20,488 bases of DNA, taken from assembly GCA_035286745.1 (NCBI GenBank), contig DATECU010000337.1, forward strand, positions 1 to 20,488, in the 5' to 3' direction. Made by a program: the position numbers and the translations under genes. The DNA comes from DATECU01 sp035286745 (GTDB taxonomy: Bacteria; Acidobacteriota; Vicinamibacteria; Fen-336). This document shows positions 8,830 through 16,938 of the stretch, piece by piece. Every line of letters starts with the position of its first letter. Positions within the stretch are counted from its first letter, which is position 1. The notes under the pieces are model-generated. The model searched no databases, was not told where the DNA came from, and saw only the letters and a program-made list of their open reading frames with translations.

Positions 8830-9345
8830 ATGGAAAAGCGGCGGCTCACACTCCAGGTCAACGGCGAGGCTCGCGAGGTCCTGGTGCCGGTTCACCACAG
8901 CCTGCTCGAGGTCCTGCGCGAGGACCTCGGCCTCACCGGAACCAAGCACGGCTGCGAGCTGGGGGAGTGCGGGGCCTGCACCGTGCTGGTGGACGGCAAG
9001 CCCGTTCTCTCCTGTCTCACCCTGCCGGTGGAGTGCGAGGGCCGCGAGATCACGACCGTCGAGGGTCTGGCCCGAGGTGGAGAGCTAAGCCCGCTGCAGA
9101 CGACCTTCAGCGAGCTGGGGGCAGCCCAGTGCGGTTACTGCACGCCGGGCATGCTGCTCACCGCCCAGGCGCTGGTACAGCAGCAGGCTCGGCCCAGCCG
9201 CGACGACATTCGTGAGGCGCTCGCGGGCAACCTCTGCCGTTGCACCGGCTATCTGAAGATCTTCGAGGCGGTGGAGCTGGCCTCGGCCCGGATGCGGGGC
9301 GAGCCGGAGCCGGCCCCGGTGGCGCCGGAGGTGGTTCGTGGCTGA
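8830..9345 (+). CDS. hcrC: 2Fe-2S subunit of an HCR-type molybdenum hydroxylase
   Basis: The 171-aa iron-sulfur subunit of the xanthine oxidase family. Plant-type 2Fe-2S ligands are C42, C47 and C50 (GCELGECGAC) and C62 (SCLTLP). The second cluster ligands are C101 and C104 (CGYC) and C136 and C138 (NLCRCTGY). It relays electrons between the FAD subunit and the molybdenum site. The length is slightly above the usual 155-165 aa because of a Pro/Ala-rich tail. GGAGG at 8817-8821 is 8 bp before the ATG. The end overlaps the large-subunit start by 8 bp. The assignment to 4-hydroxybenzoyl-CoA reductase rests on the neighbouring FAD subunit; this subunit alone could belong to CO dehydrogenase or other relatives. 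Confidence 0.9.
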   Translation: MEKRRLTLQVNGEAREVLVPVHHSLLEVLREDLGLTGTKHGCELGECGACTVLVDGKPVLSCLTLPVECEGREITTVEGLARGGELSPLQTTFSELGAAQCGYCTPGMLLTAQALVQQQARPSRDDIREALAGNLCRCTGYLKIFEAVELASARMRGEPEPAPVAPEVVRG

Positions 9346-11740
9346 GGAGCAGCGGACCGACTTGAGCGTGATCGGCAAGCCGCTGCCCAAGATCGACGCC
9401 GCGGCCAAGGTCACCGGCCAACTTGTCTACGCCGGCGACCTGACGCTGCCCCGCCTGGCCTTCGCCAAACTGCTGCGTTCGCCCCACCCCCACGCTCGCA
9501 TCAGATCGATCGACGTCTCACGAGCGGCGGTGCTGCCCGGCGTGCTGGCCACCCTGGTGGGCTCGGAGCTGCCTATCCCCTTCGGCATCCTGCCGGTGAG
9601 CCAGGACGAACACGCGTTAGCCATCGACACCGCCCGCTTCGCCGGCGACCCGGTGGCGGCGGTGGCGGCGGTGGACGAGGAAACCGCGGAGGCCGCGCTG
9701 GCGCTCGTTGTCGTGGACTACGAAGTGCTGCCCGCCCTGATGACCGTCGAGGACGCGCTGGCGCGGCCCGACTGCCGGATCAACGAGCACGGCAGTCACG
9801 GCAACGTCCACAAGGAGGTCTCCTTCGACTTCGGCGACGTGGAGGCCGGCTTCCGCGAGGCCGACCACCTGCGCGAGGACACCTTCTTCTTCGAGGGCAA
9901 CAACCACCTCGCCATGGAGGAGCACGCGGCGGTGGCCCACCACGGCCCCGACGGCAAGTTGACGCTGTGGTCCTCCACCCAGACGCCGCACTACGTGCAC
10001 CGTGCGCTGGCCAAGGTCCTGGAGATGCCGCCCGCCCACATCCGCATCGTCGCCTGCTCCAACGGGGGCGGCTTCGGCGGCAAGACCGATCCCTTCGGTC
10101 ACGAGATCGTGGTGGCCAAGCTGTCGATGAAGACGGGCCGGCCGGTGAAGATCGTCCTTACCCGCGAGGAGGTCTTCTACACCCATCGGGGACGCCATCC
10201 GGTGAGGATGTGGGTGAAGACCGGGCTCAAGAAGGACGGCCGCATCACCGCCATGCACTTCCGCACTGCGTTAGACGGAGGCGCCTACGGCAGTTACGGC
10301 GTCGCCAGCCTGTACTACACGGGCGCTCTGCAAACGGTGACCTACGAGATCCCCCGCTACAAGTTCGAGGGGGTGCGGGTGTTCACCAACAAGCCGCCCT
10401 GCGGACCCAAGCGGGGACACGGCACTCCTCAGCCGCGTTTCGCGCTGGAGTGCCACATCGACCGCTTCTGCCACGATCTGGGGATCGATCCCGCCGAGTG
10501 GCGGCTTCGCAACACCCTGGCACCGGGGACGCTGACCGCCAACCAGATGCAGGTCCGCACTATCGGCCTCAAGGCCTGCCTCGACCGGGTGATCGAGAGG
10601 AGCGCCTACCGCGAGAAGCGCGAAAGCCTGCCGGACGGGCGTGGCATCGGTCTCGCCGGCTCCGCCTACCTGAGCGGGGCCGGGCTCCCCATCTACTGGA
10701 ACGCACTGCCGCACTCGGGGGTGCAGATCAAGGTGGATCGGGGCGGCGGCGTCACCGTCTTCTGCGGCTCCACCGACGTCGGCCAGGGCTCGGACTCGGT
10801 GCTCGCCTACGTGGTGGCGGAAGAGCTGGGGATCGAGCCCAAGGACATCCGCGTGGTCACCGCCGACACCGACCTGACGCCGGTGGACCTGGGCTCCTAC
10901 TCGTCGCGCGTCACCTTGATGACCGGGAACGCGGCAATCCACGCCGCGCGCAAGCTGCGCGGGCAGCTCCTGGAGGCGGCGGCCAGGAAACTCGAGGTGC
11001 CCGTGGAACGCTTGCGCATGGCGGCGCGGCGGGTGTGGGACGAGGCCGACCCCTCGCGCGGCCTGAGCTTCGCCGAGACCGCAGTGCTGGCGGAGGCCGC
11101 GTTCGGGACCCTGGGCTCGGTGGGCTGGTACCGGCCGCCCAAGCCGGCGGCCAAGTGGAAGGGCTCGGGGGTGGGGCCCTCGCCGACCTACTCGTACTCG
11201 GCGGCCGCCGTCGAGCTGACGGCGGATCGGGAGACCGGGATCGTCCGCATCGACAAGGTGTGGATCGCCCACGACATCGGGCGCGCCCTGAACCCGCTCT
11301 TGGTGGTGGGCCAGCTCGAGGGCTCCGTCTACATGGCGTTAGGCGAGGCGCTGATGGAGGAGCAGGTCTTTCGCAAGGGACTTCACAAGATCCCCTCCAT
11401 GCTTGACTACAAGAGCCCCACCAGCCTGGACATGCCGGCGGTGGAGTCGATCCTGGTGGAGACCCTGGACCCCGAGGGCCCCTACGGGGCCAAGGAATGC
11501 GGCCAGGGACCGCTGCTGCCGGTCATCCCGGCGGTGGCGAACGCCCTCTTCGACGCTCTGGGGGTGTGGGTCGACGAAGTCCCCATCACGCCGGAGAAGG
11601 TGCTGGCGGCGCTCGAAGGGCGCTATCGCTCGCCGAAGATGCCCGACTACACCTACCCGGAGACGGTGGTGGTGGCTCCGCTGGAGCCGGCCGCTCCGGC
11701 CGCTCCGCCGGCAACCACCGCCCTCGCGGAGGCGCGCTGA
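9338..11740 (+). CDS. hcrA: Molybdopterin-binding large subunit, HcrA-like
   Basis: The 800-aa catalytic subunit of the xanthine oxidase family, which binds molybdopterin cytosine dinucleotide. Visible marks are IGKPLPKIDAAAKVTG (12-27) at the start of the a/b hammerhead domain, the cofactor loop NGGGFGGKTDPFGHE (242-256), DVGQGSDS (480-487), and the conserved catalytic Glu E720 in GAKECGQGP. The STQTPHYVHRALA and REEVFYTHRGRHP stretches resemble 4-hydroxybenzoyl-CoA reductase alpha subunits more than CO dehydrogenase: the CO dehydrogenase active-site cysteine loop is not seen. The start is GTG at 9338, with GGAGG 6 bp upstream inside the preceding gene. The last roughly 30 residues are Ala/Pro-rich and extend beyond the usual end (about 770 aa). 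The stop shares one base with the next ATG. The substrate is inferred to be an aromatic CoA thioester. Confidence 0.88.
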   Translation: MAEEQRTDLSVIGKPLPKIDAAAKVTGQLVYAGDLTLPRLAFAKLLRSPHPHARIRSIDVSRAAVLPGVLATLVGSELPIPFGILPVSQDEHALAIDTARFAGDPVAAVAAVDEETAEAALALVVVDYEVLPALMTVEDALARPDCRINEHGSHGNVHKEVSFDFGDVEAGFREADHLREDTFFFEGNNHLAMEEHAAVAHHGPDGKLTLWSSTQTPHYVHRALAKVLEMPPAHIRIVACSNGGGFGGKTDPFGHEIVVAKLSMKTGRPVKIVLTREEVFYTHRGRHPVRMWVKTGLKKDGRITAMHFRTALDGGAYGSYGVASLYYTGALQTVTYEIPRYKFEGVRVFTNKPPCGPKRGHGTPQPRFALECHIDRFCHDLGIDPAEWRLRNTLAPGTLTANQMQVRTIGLKACLDRVIERSAYREKRESLPDGRGIGLAGSAYLSGAGLPIYWNALPHSGVQIKVDRGGGVTVFCGSTDVGQGSDSVLAYVVAEELGIEPKDIRVVTADTDLTPVDLGSYSSRVTLMTGNAAIHAARKLRGQLLEAAARKLEVPVERLRMAARRVWDEADPSRGLSFAETAVLAEAAFGTLGSVGWYRPPKPAAKWKGSGVGPSPTYSYSAAAVELTADRETGIVRIDKVWIAHDIGRALNPLLVVGQLEGSVYMALGEALMEEQVFRKGLHKIPSMLDYKSPTSLDMPAVESILVETLDPEGPYGAKECGQGPLLPVIPAVANALFDALGVWVDEVPITPEKVLAALEGRYRSPKMPDYTYPETVVVAPLEPAAPAAPPATTALAEAR

Positions 11741-12750
11741 TGCTGCGGCTGCCGGCGTTCCGTTATGTGGCGGCGGGAACCGCGACCGAAGCCGCGCGGA
11801 TTCTGGCCGACCAGGGACCGGAGGCCATGGCGGTGGCCGGGGGCACCGACCTCTATCCCAACATGAAGCGCCGCCAGTTCACCCCCAAGCTGCTGGTGGG
11901 ACTGCGCGGGATCGAAGGCGCGAGCGGCATCGAGGCAAACGGCGGACTCTCGTTGGGCGCGCTCACCACCCTCAGTGCGGTTGCCTCTGATCCTGGGATT
12001 CTGGCTCGCTGGCCGGCGGTGGCTCGGGCTGCGTCGCTGGTGGCTTCACCGCTTCACCGCAACGTGGCCACCATCGGCGGCAACCTGTGCGTCGACACCC
12101 GTTGCACCTACTACAACCAGACCGAGGCCTGGCGGGCCGCGATCGGCTATTGCATGAAGAAGGACGGCGACATCTGCCTGGTGGCGCCGGGCTCCGATAC
12201 CTGCTGGGCGGTCTCCTCGTCGGACATAGCACCGGTGATGGTGGCTCTGGGCGCCGAAGCGACCCTGGTGGGACCGCAGGGCGAGCGGCGGATCCCGGTG
12301 GGATCGCTCTACGGCAGCGACGGCATCCGCTACCTGACCAAGCGTCCGGAGGAAGTGCTCACGGAGATCTACGTGCCCGACCGGACCGGCTGGCGGATGA
12401 CCTACCGCAAGCTGCGCCGGCGGGGCTCGATCGACTTCCCGATCCTGGGGGTCGCCGCGGCTGCCAGGCTAGGGCGGGGGAACACGGTGGAGGAGGTGCG
12501 GATCGTCCTGGGTGCGGTGCAGGTGGCGCCGGTGTCGGCCAGCGAGGCCGAGGGGTTCCTGCGCGGCAAGGTGCTGGACCGGGACACCATCGACCAGGCC
12601 GCGGCCCTCGCCTACAAGCAGGCCCGGCCGCTGGACAACACCGACCTGGCCTATGCCTGGCGCAAGCGCATGGCACGGATTGAGGTGGCCCGGGCCCTGC
12701 GCGAACTCGCCGGCCTGCCCACCGGCGATCTCCCACCGGTGGTGGCCTGA
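11740..12750 (+). CDS. hcrB: FAD subunit with [4Fe-4S] insertion, HcrB-like
   Basis: The 336-aa FAD subunit of the molybdenum hydroxylase. FAD-binding motifs are AVAGGTDLYP (31-40) and TIGGNLC (111-117). Between them and the rest of the FAD domain is a roughly 40-residue loop with C122, C138, C146 and C155 (TRC, GYC, DIC, DTC). Ordinary xanthine oxidase and CO dehydrogenase FAD subunits lack this loop. In Thauera aromatica 4-hydroxybenzoyl-CoA reductase the equivalent loop binds a [4Fe-4S] cluster that lets ferredoxin electrons flow toward molybdenum, so the enzyme reduces its substrate. The four cysteines here have the same spacing as I recall for that protein. C117 is an extra cysteine. The ATG overlaps the large-subunit stop by one base (TGATG). 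Confidence 0.92.
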   Translation: MLRLPAFRYVAAGTATEAARILADQGPEAMAVAGGTDLYPNMKRRQFTPKLLVGLRGIEGASGIEANGGLSLGALTTLSAVASDPGILARWPAVARAASLVASPLHRNVATIGGNLCVDTRCTYYNQTEAWRAAIGYCMKKDGDICLVAPGSDTCWAVSSSDIAPVMVALGAEATLVGPQGERRIPVGSLYGSDGIRYLTKRPEEVLTEIYVPDRTGWRMTYRKLRRRGSIDFPILGVAAAARLGRGNTVEEVRIVLGAVQVAPVSASEAEGFLRGKVLDRDTIDQAAALAYKQARPLDNTDLAYAWRKRMARIEVARALRELAGLPTGDLPPVVA

Positions 12751-12769
12751 ACGGAACGGAAACACCCAC

Positions 12770-12861
12770 CACCACCAAGACACCACGTTCTCGACCCTGC
12801 GGTGCACCTTCTCGTGTCAGAATCCGTGGCTGTTCCTTGTGTCCTTTGTGTCTTTGTGGTG
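12770..12861. repeat. Imperfect inverted repeat, dispersed-repeat type
   Basis: The left arm CACCACCAAGACACCACG (12770-12787) is complementary at 15 of 18 positions to the right arm CTTTGTGTCTTTGTGGTG (12844-12861); the loop is 56 nt. Repeats built on the ACCACAAAGACACAAAG theme are scattered through many environmental bacterial genomes, as far as I recall. It fills the gap after the HCR-type operon and may end its transcript. The downstream membrane-protein gene begins right after the right arm. Confidence 0.65.
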
Positions 12862-12869
12862 AATGTCCG

Positions 12870-14528
12870 TTGAGGGTTTTCCGCGCCGCCGGGCTCTACG
12901 CGCTGCTCACCGTGGTCTTCACCTTCCCGCTGGCTCTCCGCCTGCGGATCATGGACCCCGGGGACTCCGCCTACTTCACCTGGGCCGTCGGCTGGGGGAT
13001 TCACGCCCTCAAGACCGATCCGCTGCGCTTGCCCCACGGGAACATCTATCACCCTGCCCGTTATGCGCTCTTCATGGACGAGCCGGTCCTCGGTACCACG
13101 CTCTTGGTGCTGCCGGTGGCTCTCTTCACCGACGACGCGGTGCTGCTCTTCAACCTGGCGCGGCTCCTGACCTACCTGGTCTCGGCACTCACCGCCTACC
13201 TTCTGGCACGTGAGCTCGGCTGCGGGGAGGCCCCTTCGCTCCTGGCCGGCGCCGTCTTCGCCTTCTCACCGATCCGCACCGATCAACTCGCCCACCTCAG
13301 CACCCTGGGCAGCCAGTGGCTGCCGCTGGCCCTCCTCTTCGTCTTCCGCTTCGCGCGCAGCGCGCGCCCGCGCGACGGCGTGCTGGCGGGCCTCTTCTAC
13401 GCTCTCTCCGCCTACGCCTGCGGATACCACGGCCTGATCGGTCTGGTGATCCTGCCCGTGGCGTGCCTACCGCTGGTCTGGAAGCGCCCGCATCTCGTGT
13501 CCAAGGCGATCCCCGGCCTGATCGTCCTGGGCCTCAGCCTGCTTCCCCTTCAGCTCCTCCACCGGGCGGCCTTCGCCAGCGAGAACTTCGCCCGCCCGGA
13601 GACGCACGCGGCCTTCCATTCCGCCGGAATCGAGAGCTTCTTCGCCACCTCCTCGTCGAACTGGATCTGGGGCGAGGTGACGACACCCCTCCGCTCGCTC
13701 GGCTCCAACAACCTGTTCCCGGGCCTGGTGGCGCCGGGCCTCGCCATCGCCGGCGCCTTTCGACTGTGGCGAGCGCGCCGCCCGCCCAGCCGGGAAGCGC
13801 TGGCTTTGGCCCTGCTGATCGCGGGAGCGGTCTTCGTGGCTCTGGGGCCCGAAGTGCGACTCATGGGCGAGACCCTCTTCCCCAGCCCCTACCTGTGGCT
13901 CCGGCGGGTGCTGCCGCCCCTTCAGGGCATCCGCGCCCTGAGTCGAGCCGGCATCTTCATGGCGCTGGCCCTGGCCTGCCTGCTGGGGTTAGGTGCGCGA
14001 CCCTGGGCCAACCGCCCGCGCCTGCTGGCGCTCGCCTGGGTCGCCGCCCTGGCCGAGACGCTGATCGTCCCGGTGTCGATGCCGGCTTGGGCCCGGGTGA
14101 TCGACAGCCGCCGGCCCATGCCTCCCGTCTATCAGTGGCTGAAGGCCCAGCCGGTGGAGGTTGGAGTGGTCGAGCTGCCGATGGCCAGGGACGACCTCAC
14201 CCGGCCCGCGTTCAACGAGTCGATCTACATGGTCCGCGCCACCTGGCATTGGCAGCGACTGGTGAACGGCTTCGCAGGAGTCGAGCCCCAGCAATACCAG
14301 AGGCTGCGCGAGCTGACGCGGCGCTTCCCCTCGCCGGAGTCGATCGAGCTGCTTCGCCAGACGAAGGTCCAGTACGTCCTGCTGAACCGCGGCGGCTTCG
14401 GGCCCAACCAATGGGCCCGGATCGAGCGCGATTTGCCGGGCTTCGAGGACTGCTGCCTGGACCGCGTCGCCGAGTTTCCGGGCGTCACCGTCTTCGCCAT
14501 CCGCCCGCCCCCCCAAAGCGACCCCTGA
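12870..14528 (+). CDS. Polytopic membrane protein, GT-C glycosyltransferase-like
   Basis: A protein of about 552 aa with some ten hydrophobic segments in the first 400 residues and a soluble C-terminal region (about 420-552). The N-terminal helix is followed by an acidic loop MDPGDSAYF (D29, D32) and then HGNIYHPARYALFMDEP, the layout of GT-C-type membrane glycosyltransferases and related uncharacterised membrane proteins. No sugar donor can be named. The frame is open upstream to 12837, but that part lies in the repeat element, so I chose TTG at 12870, immediately before RVFRAAGLYALL. There is no clear ribosome-binding site, so the start is uncertain. It stands alone between repeat and hairpin sequences and gives no operon clue. 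Confidence 0.8.
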   Translation: MRVFRAAGLYALLTVVFTFPLALRLRIMDPGDSAYFTWAVGWGIHALKTDPLRLPHGNIYHPARYALFMDEPVLGTTLLVLPVALFTDDAVLLFNLARLLTYLVSALTAYLLARELGCGEAPSLLAGAVFAFSPIRTDQLAHLSTLGSQWLPLALLFVFRFARSARPRDGVLAGLFYALSAYACGYHGLIGLVILPVACLPLVWKRPHLVSKAIPGLIVLGLSLLPLQLLHRAAFASENFARPETHAAFHSAGIESFFATSSSNWIWGEVTTPLRSLGSNNLFPGLVAPGLAIAGAFRLWRARRPPSREALALALLIAGAVFVALGPEVRLMGETLFPSPYLWLRRVLPPLQGIRALSRAGIFMALALACLLGLGARPWANRPRLLALAWVAALAETLIVPVSMPAWARVIDSRRPMPPVYQWLKAQPVEVGVVELPMARDDLTRPAFNESIYMVRATWHWQRLVNGFAGVEPQQYQRLRELTRRFPSPESIELLRQTKVQYVLLNRGGFGPNQWARIERDLPGFEDCCLDRVAEFPGVTVFAIRPPPQSDP

Positions 14529-14538
14529 GGCGCGGGGC

Positions 14539-14580
14539 CGACCTCCGGCGCCATGGCGCCAAACGGGGCCGGGAAGGTCG
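14539..14580 (+). terminator. Hairpin region after the membrane-protein gene
   Basis: Outer arms CGACCT (14539-14544) and AGGTCG (14575-14580) enclose the perfect palindrome GGCGCCATGGCGCC (14547-14560), starting 10 nt after the stop codon. There is no T-run, so an intrinsic terminator is only possible. The rest of the gap to 14825 shows nothing clear apart from a TACACT box at 14735-14740. Confidence 0.3.
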
Positions 14581-14825
14581 CGCGCGGCCGACCAAGGCGC
14601 CTGGACTGCTTCCTGCAAGGGAGAAGTGAGCGGCTGGGTTCCGCCCTGAGCCTGCGACCCCGATTCACGGGTCGTCGGGTCCGGGACGGCGCTGCTTCCT
14701 GGCCCCTCGACCCGCCGTCAGGCAGTCCTCGCAGTACACTATGCCCTGCCATGGGTTAAGGGGGAAGAAGAACGGACTCTGCCAACAGCCACTTGGGGCT
14801 ACTGGCTACTGGAGGGGAGCGACAC

Positions 14826-15134
14826 GTGAGTCTGACGACTGAAGCCGAGGGATGGGCAGCCAGAATCGTCAAGGACCCGGCCTTCCGCAACGCGGAACTG
14901 CGGCGTGCGGGGCTGGTCGAAAGCGTGTCGGCCTTGCTTGCCGCGGTGCTGGCTATGGTGGCGGTGTGGGGGTTCACGGCAGGAGGCGTCACCGTCGGTG
15001 GAATCGGTGCGGCGACCATCGGTGGACTGGCGACGCTGTCGTTCGCCACCCTGATGGTGATCGCAGCCGGCTGCGGGATGCGGCGCCGCCTGATACATCT
15101 GGCGGTGGAGCTAGGCGCGTCCGCGCGCTCTTGA
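14826..15134 (+). CDS. Small two-helix membrane protein, unknown function
   Basis: A 102-aa protein I do not recognise. The N-terminal 28 residues are polar and charged, followed by two hydrophobic segments at about 31-51 (VESVSALLAAVLAMVAVWGF) and 56-83 (rich in Gly and Ala, with GGIGAATIGG). A short basic stretch, MRRRL, and a polar tail follow. This would give a hairpin in the membrane with both ends on the same side, probably cytoplasmic by the positive-inside rule. The frame stays open upstream, but GTG at 14826 is the best start because AGGGGAG lies 6-12 bp upstream. Neighbours on both sides are separated by about 300 nt, so it is probably transcribed alone. Confidence 0.6.
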   Translation: MSLTTEAEGWAARIVKDPAFRNAELRRAGLVESVSALLAAVLAMVAVWGFTAGGVTVGGIGAATIGGLATLSFATLMVIAAGCGMRRRLIHLAVELGASARS

Positions 15135-15158
15135 GAAGACGTACCGGGCCAAACGCGG

Positions 15159-15173
15159 CCTGGCGGGGCCAGG
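15159..15173 (+). terminator. Short GC hairpin downstream of the small membrane protein
   Basis: CCTGGC, loop GGG, GCCAGG: a perfect 6-bp stem 25 nt after the stop codon. It has no T-run. Confidence 0.25.
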
Positions 15174-15463
15174 GCCATCACCGAACGAAGCTGCCGGCGA
15201 GTAGTCCAAACGGGCTCTGACGTAGGGCGGACCGCAGGGCCCCCGGCGCGCTAGGACTGTGCCCAACGAAGCGACGGGCGCGGGCGAGACCCGCAGGCCC
15301 CAATGACACCGGCGCCCTTCGGCCCGCCCCCGCCCACCTCCCGCAGGTGAGGACCCCCGCTGGACGCCGTGAGGCACGCCCCTTGCACAACCCGCCTCGC
15401 AGAGCCGCCCGCCGAGCAAACCATGCGTCTCAGCGGTGCTGGCATCCCCGGCAGGAGAGAACC
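15174..15463. other. Intergenic stretch before the secreted repeat protein
   Basis: The gap from 15135 to 15463 is 329 nt. Apart from the hairpin at 15159-15173 and the AGGAGAG ribosome-binding site at 15453-15459, I see no gene, known RNA motif or repeat. The open frame that covers part of it continues into the next gene but has Arg-rich noise composition and is not credible as coding. Confidence 0.5.
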
Positions 15464-16633
15464 ATGACGATCAAGAAGAGCAAAACGATTGTACGTTCCT
15501 CATGGCTCAGGGTTGGATGGCTCCTTCCTCTGGCCCTGGCCGTTGCGGCAGGCAGCGAGGCCGCCACCAAGACGGTCGTCGACACCACCGCCCGCTTCAA
15601 CTGTCCATCGATCAAGATCGGCGGCGACGGCTTGGGGTTGCTCGCCTACTACGACGAGGACAACGCCAACCTCAAGGTGGCGCACTGCAACGACCTCGCC
15701 TGCACCAGCGCTGCGGTGACAGTGCTGGACAGCTACGGGGACATGGGGCAGGAGGTCTCGCTGGCGATCGGGAGCGATGGCTTCGGGCTCCTGGCCTACC
15801 TGAACTACACCGATCACAAGCTGAAGGTGGCGCACTGCGACAACGCCGCCTGTTCGAGCGCGGCCTTCAGCACGCTGGGGGACGCCGACGGCGCGATCGC
15901 CATGGCGATGGGTTCCGACAGCCGCGGCCTCATCGTCCATAGCCGCAGTTTTGAGGGGCTCAAGGTGGCGCACTGCAACGATGTCGCCTGCACCACCGCG
16001 ACCTCGTCGAGCGTGCTCGCGGTCAACGGCATGTACGACACCGCGGTGGCCGTGGGCAGCGACGGCTACGGCCTGATCGCGTTCATGGACGCGCTCACCG
16101 AGCGGCTCAAGGTCGCCCACTGCAACGACGTTGCCTGCACCAGCTCCACCGTCACTGAGATCGACGTGGCCGACTGCCACACCTGGCTCACGCGGCCGGT
16201 GTCGGTGGCCTCCGGTCCCGACGGTCTGGGGCTGATCGCCTACACCGACATGAACCTCGCCCTCAAGGTGGCTCACTGCGAGAACCTCGCCTGCACCAGC
16301 GCGACGACGGTGACGGTGAAGAGCAGCATCGGCGACCAGGACGTGGGGTTCACGATTGGCGCCGACGGCCTCGCGCTCATTGGCTATGCTCACCAGAACG
16401 ATATGATGCTGGCGCACTGCAACAACAAGCTGTGCACCAGAGCCAGCTTCGCGTCCCTCGAGACGGAGGGGCTGGCGCAGAACAAGTCCTTGACGCTGGG
16501 CGGCGACGGCGTGCCGCTCATGGGCTACTTCATGTACGAGGGGTTCTACCTAAACCGCCTGAAGGTAGCCCACCTGACCCCTCCGCCGCTCTTCGACGTG
16601 ATCTTCGCCGACGGTTTCGACTACCTTCCTTAG
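15464..16633 (+). CDS. Secreted repeat protein with paired-cysteine VAHC repeats
   Basis: A 389-aa protein with a signal peptide (basic start MTIKKSKTIVR, hydrophobic 18-30, likely cut near SEAA at 31-34). The mature part is made of repeats of 46-52 residues. Each runs from a G-D-G-G-L-[IL]-A-Y-like strand to L-K-V-A-H-C, four residues, then C. Cysteine pairs are C75/C80, C125/C130, C171/C176, C220/C225, C272/C277 and C319/C324. A seventh VAH strand at 368-370 lacks cysteine. This fits a six- or seven-bladed beta-propeller stabilised by one small disulfide per blade. Similar repeats occur in uncharacterised exported proteins. The tail VIFADGFDYLP resembles the DGFE-type tail of secreted proteins in some Gram-negative groups. 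The ATG has AGGAGAG 4 bp upstream. No enzyme motif is seen. Confidence 0.82.
   Translation: MTIKKSKTIVRSSWLRVGWLLPLALAVAAGSEAATKTVVDTTARFNCPSIKIGGDGLGLLAYYDEDNANLKVAHCNDLACTSAAVTVLDSYGDMGQEVSLAIGSDGFGLLAYLNYTDHKLKVAHCDNAACSSAAFSTLGDADGAIAMAMGSDSRGLIVHSRSFEGLKVAHCNDVACTTATSSSVLAVNGMYDTAVAVGSDGYGLIAFMDALTERLKVAHCNDVACTSSTVTEIDVADCHTWLTRPVSVASGPDGLGLIAYTDMNLALKVAHCENLACTSATTVTVKSSIGDQDVGFTIGADGLALIGYAHQNDMMLAHCNNKLCTRASFASLETEGLAQNKSLTLGGDGVPLMGYFMYEGFYLNRLKVAHLTPPPLFDVIFADGFDYLP
15671..16582 (+). repeat. Coding repeats encoding LKVAHC units
   Basis: CTCAAGGTGGCGCACTGC-like segments start at 15671, 15821, 15959, 16106 and 16262, with degenerate copies near 16405 and 16558. The first five are nearly identical at DNA level over about 18 bases, while the sequence between them has diverged, suggesting old internal duplication or selection on the core. 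Confidence 0.75.
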
Positions 16634-16938
16634 GCCATGATAGGTCAGGTGTTCTGGGCGCCGCGCCGCGTCACTACTACGTTCCGGCCGGCGCGGGCAT
16701 CGAGGCGCCGCTCCGCGCCCCGCGCTCGGTCATGCGTCACGGACGGGAGCCGTCAGCGATCCGCGATCTTCAGCTACGACGGGCGGCGAGGGGTTCGAGC
16801 GCGGTGTACCCTGCCGTAGCTGGCTGCTGAACGCTGAGAGCTGATTGCCGGGTTCCGTGCCTTGTGGTTTCCGTTGCTGCCGACCGCTCCCCTCCTCCGC
16901 TGGCCGTGGTAGCATCCGGCCACGTCCGAGGGGGAGCC
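16634..16938. other. Intergenic region with repeat and promoter-like box
   Basis: In these 305 nt I see no credible gene. They hold the second dispersed repeat (16827-16848), a GACCGCTCCC match to the region after copy 1, and TAGCAT at 16910-16915, 23 bp before the DinB-fold gene, which could be its -10 box. No matching -35 is visible. Confidence 0.5.
16827..16848 (+). repeat. Dispersed short repeat, copy 2
   Basis: CTGAACGCTGA, then GA, then GCTGATTGC. It is the same as the copy at 8739-8760 except for the two central bases. Confidence 0.7.

Noticed and set aside
9967..11406. A second long frame inside the large molybdenum subunit gene
   Set aside because: It is the shifted frame of the HcrA-like gene, Gly/Arg-rich and without motifs, while the main frame keeps cofactor loops and the catalytic Glu throughout.
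8830..12750. CO dehydrogenase (CoxSLM) as the identity of the molybdenum enzyme
   Set aside because: The [4Fe-4S] cysteine loop in the FAD subunit is a mark of 4-hydroxybenzoyl-CoA reductase and is not found in CO dehydrogenase; the CO dehydrogenase active-site cysteine loop is not visible either.
14553..14759. A 68-codon plus-strand frame between the membrane-protein genes
   Set aside because: It overlaps the hairpin, is very rich in Arg and Pro, and has no ribosome-binding site or domain.
15135..15463. A riboswitch before the secreted repeat protein (GCAAACC near 15415 recalled c-di-GMP motifs)
   Set aside because: The other conserved parts of the GEMM-type aptamer are absent, and no stable paired architecture could be drawn by eye.
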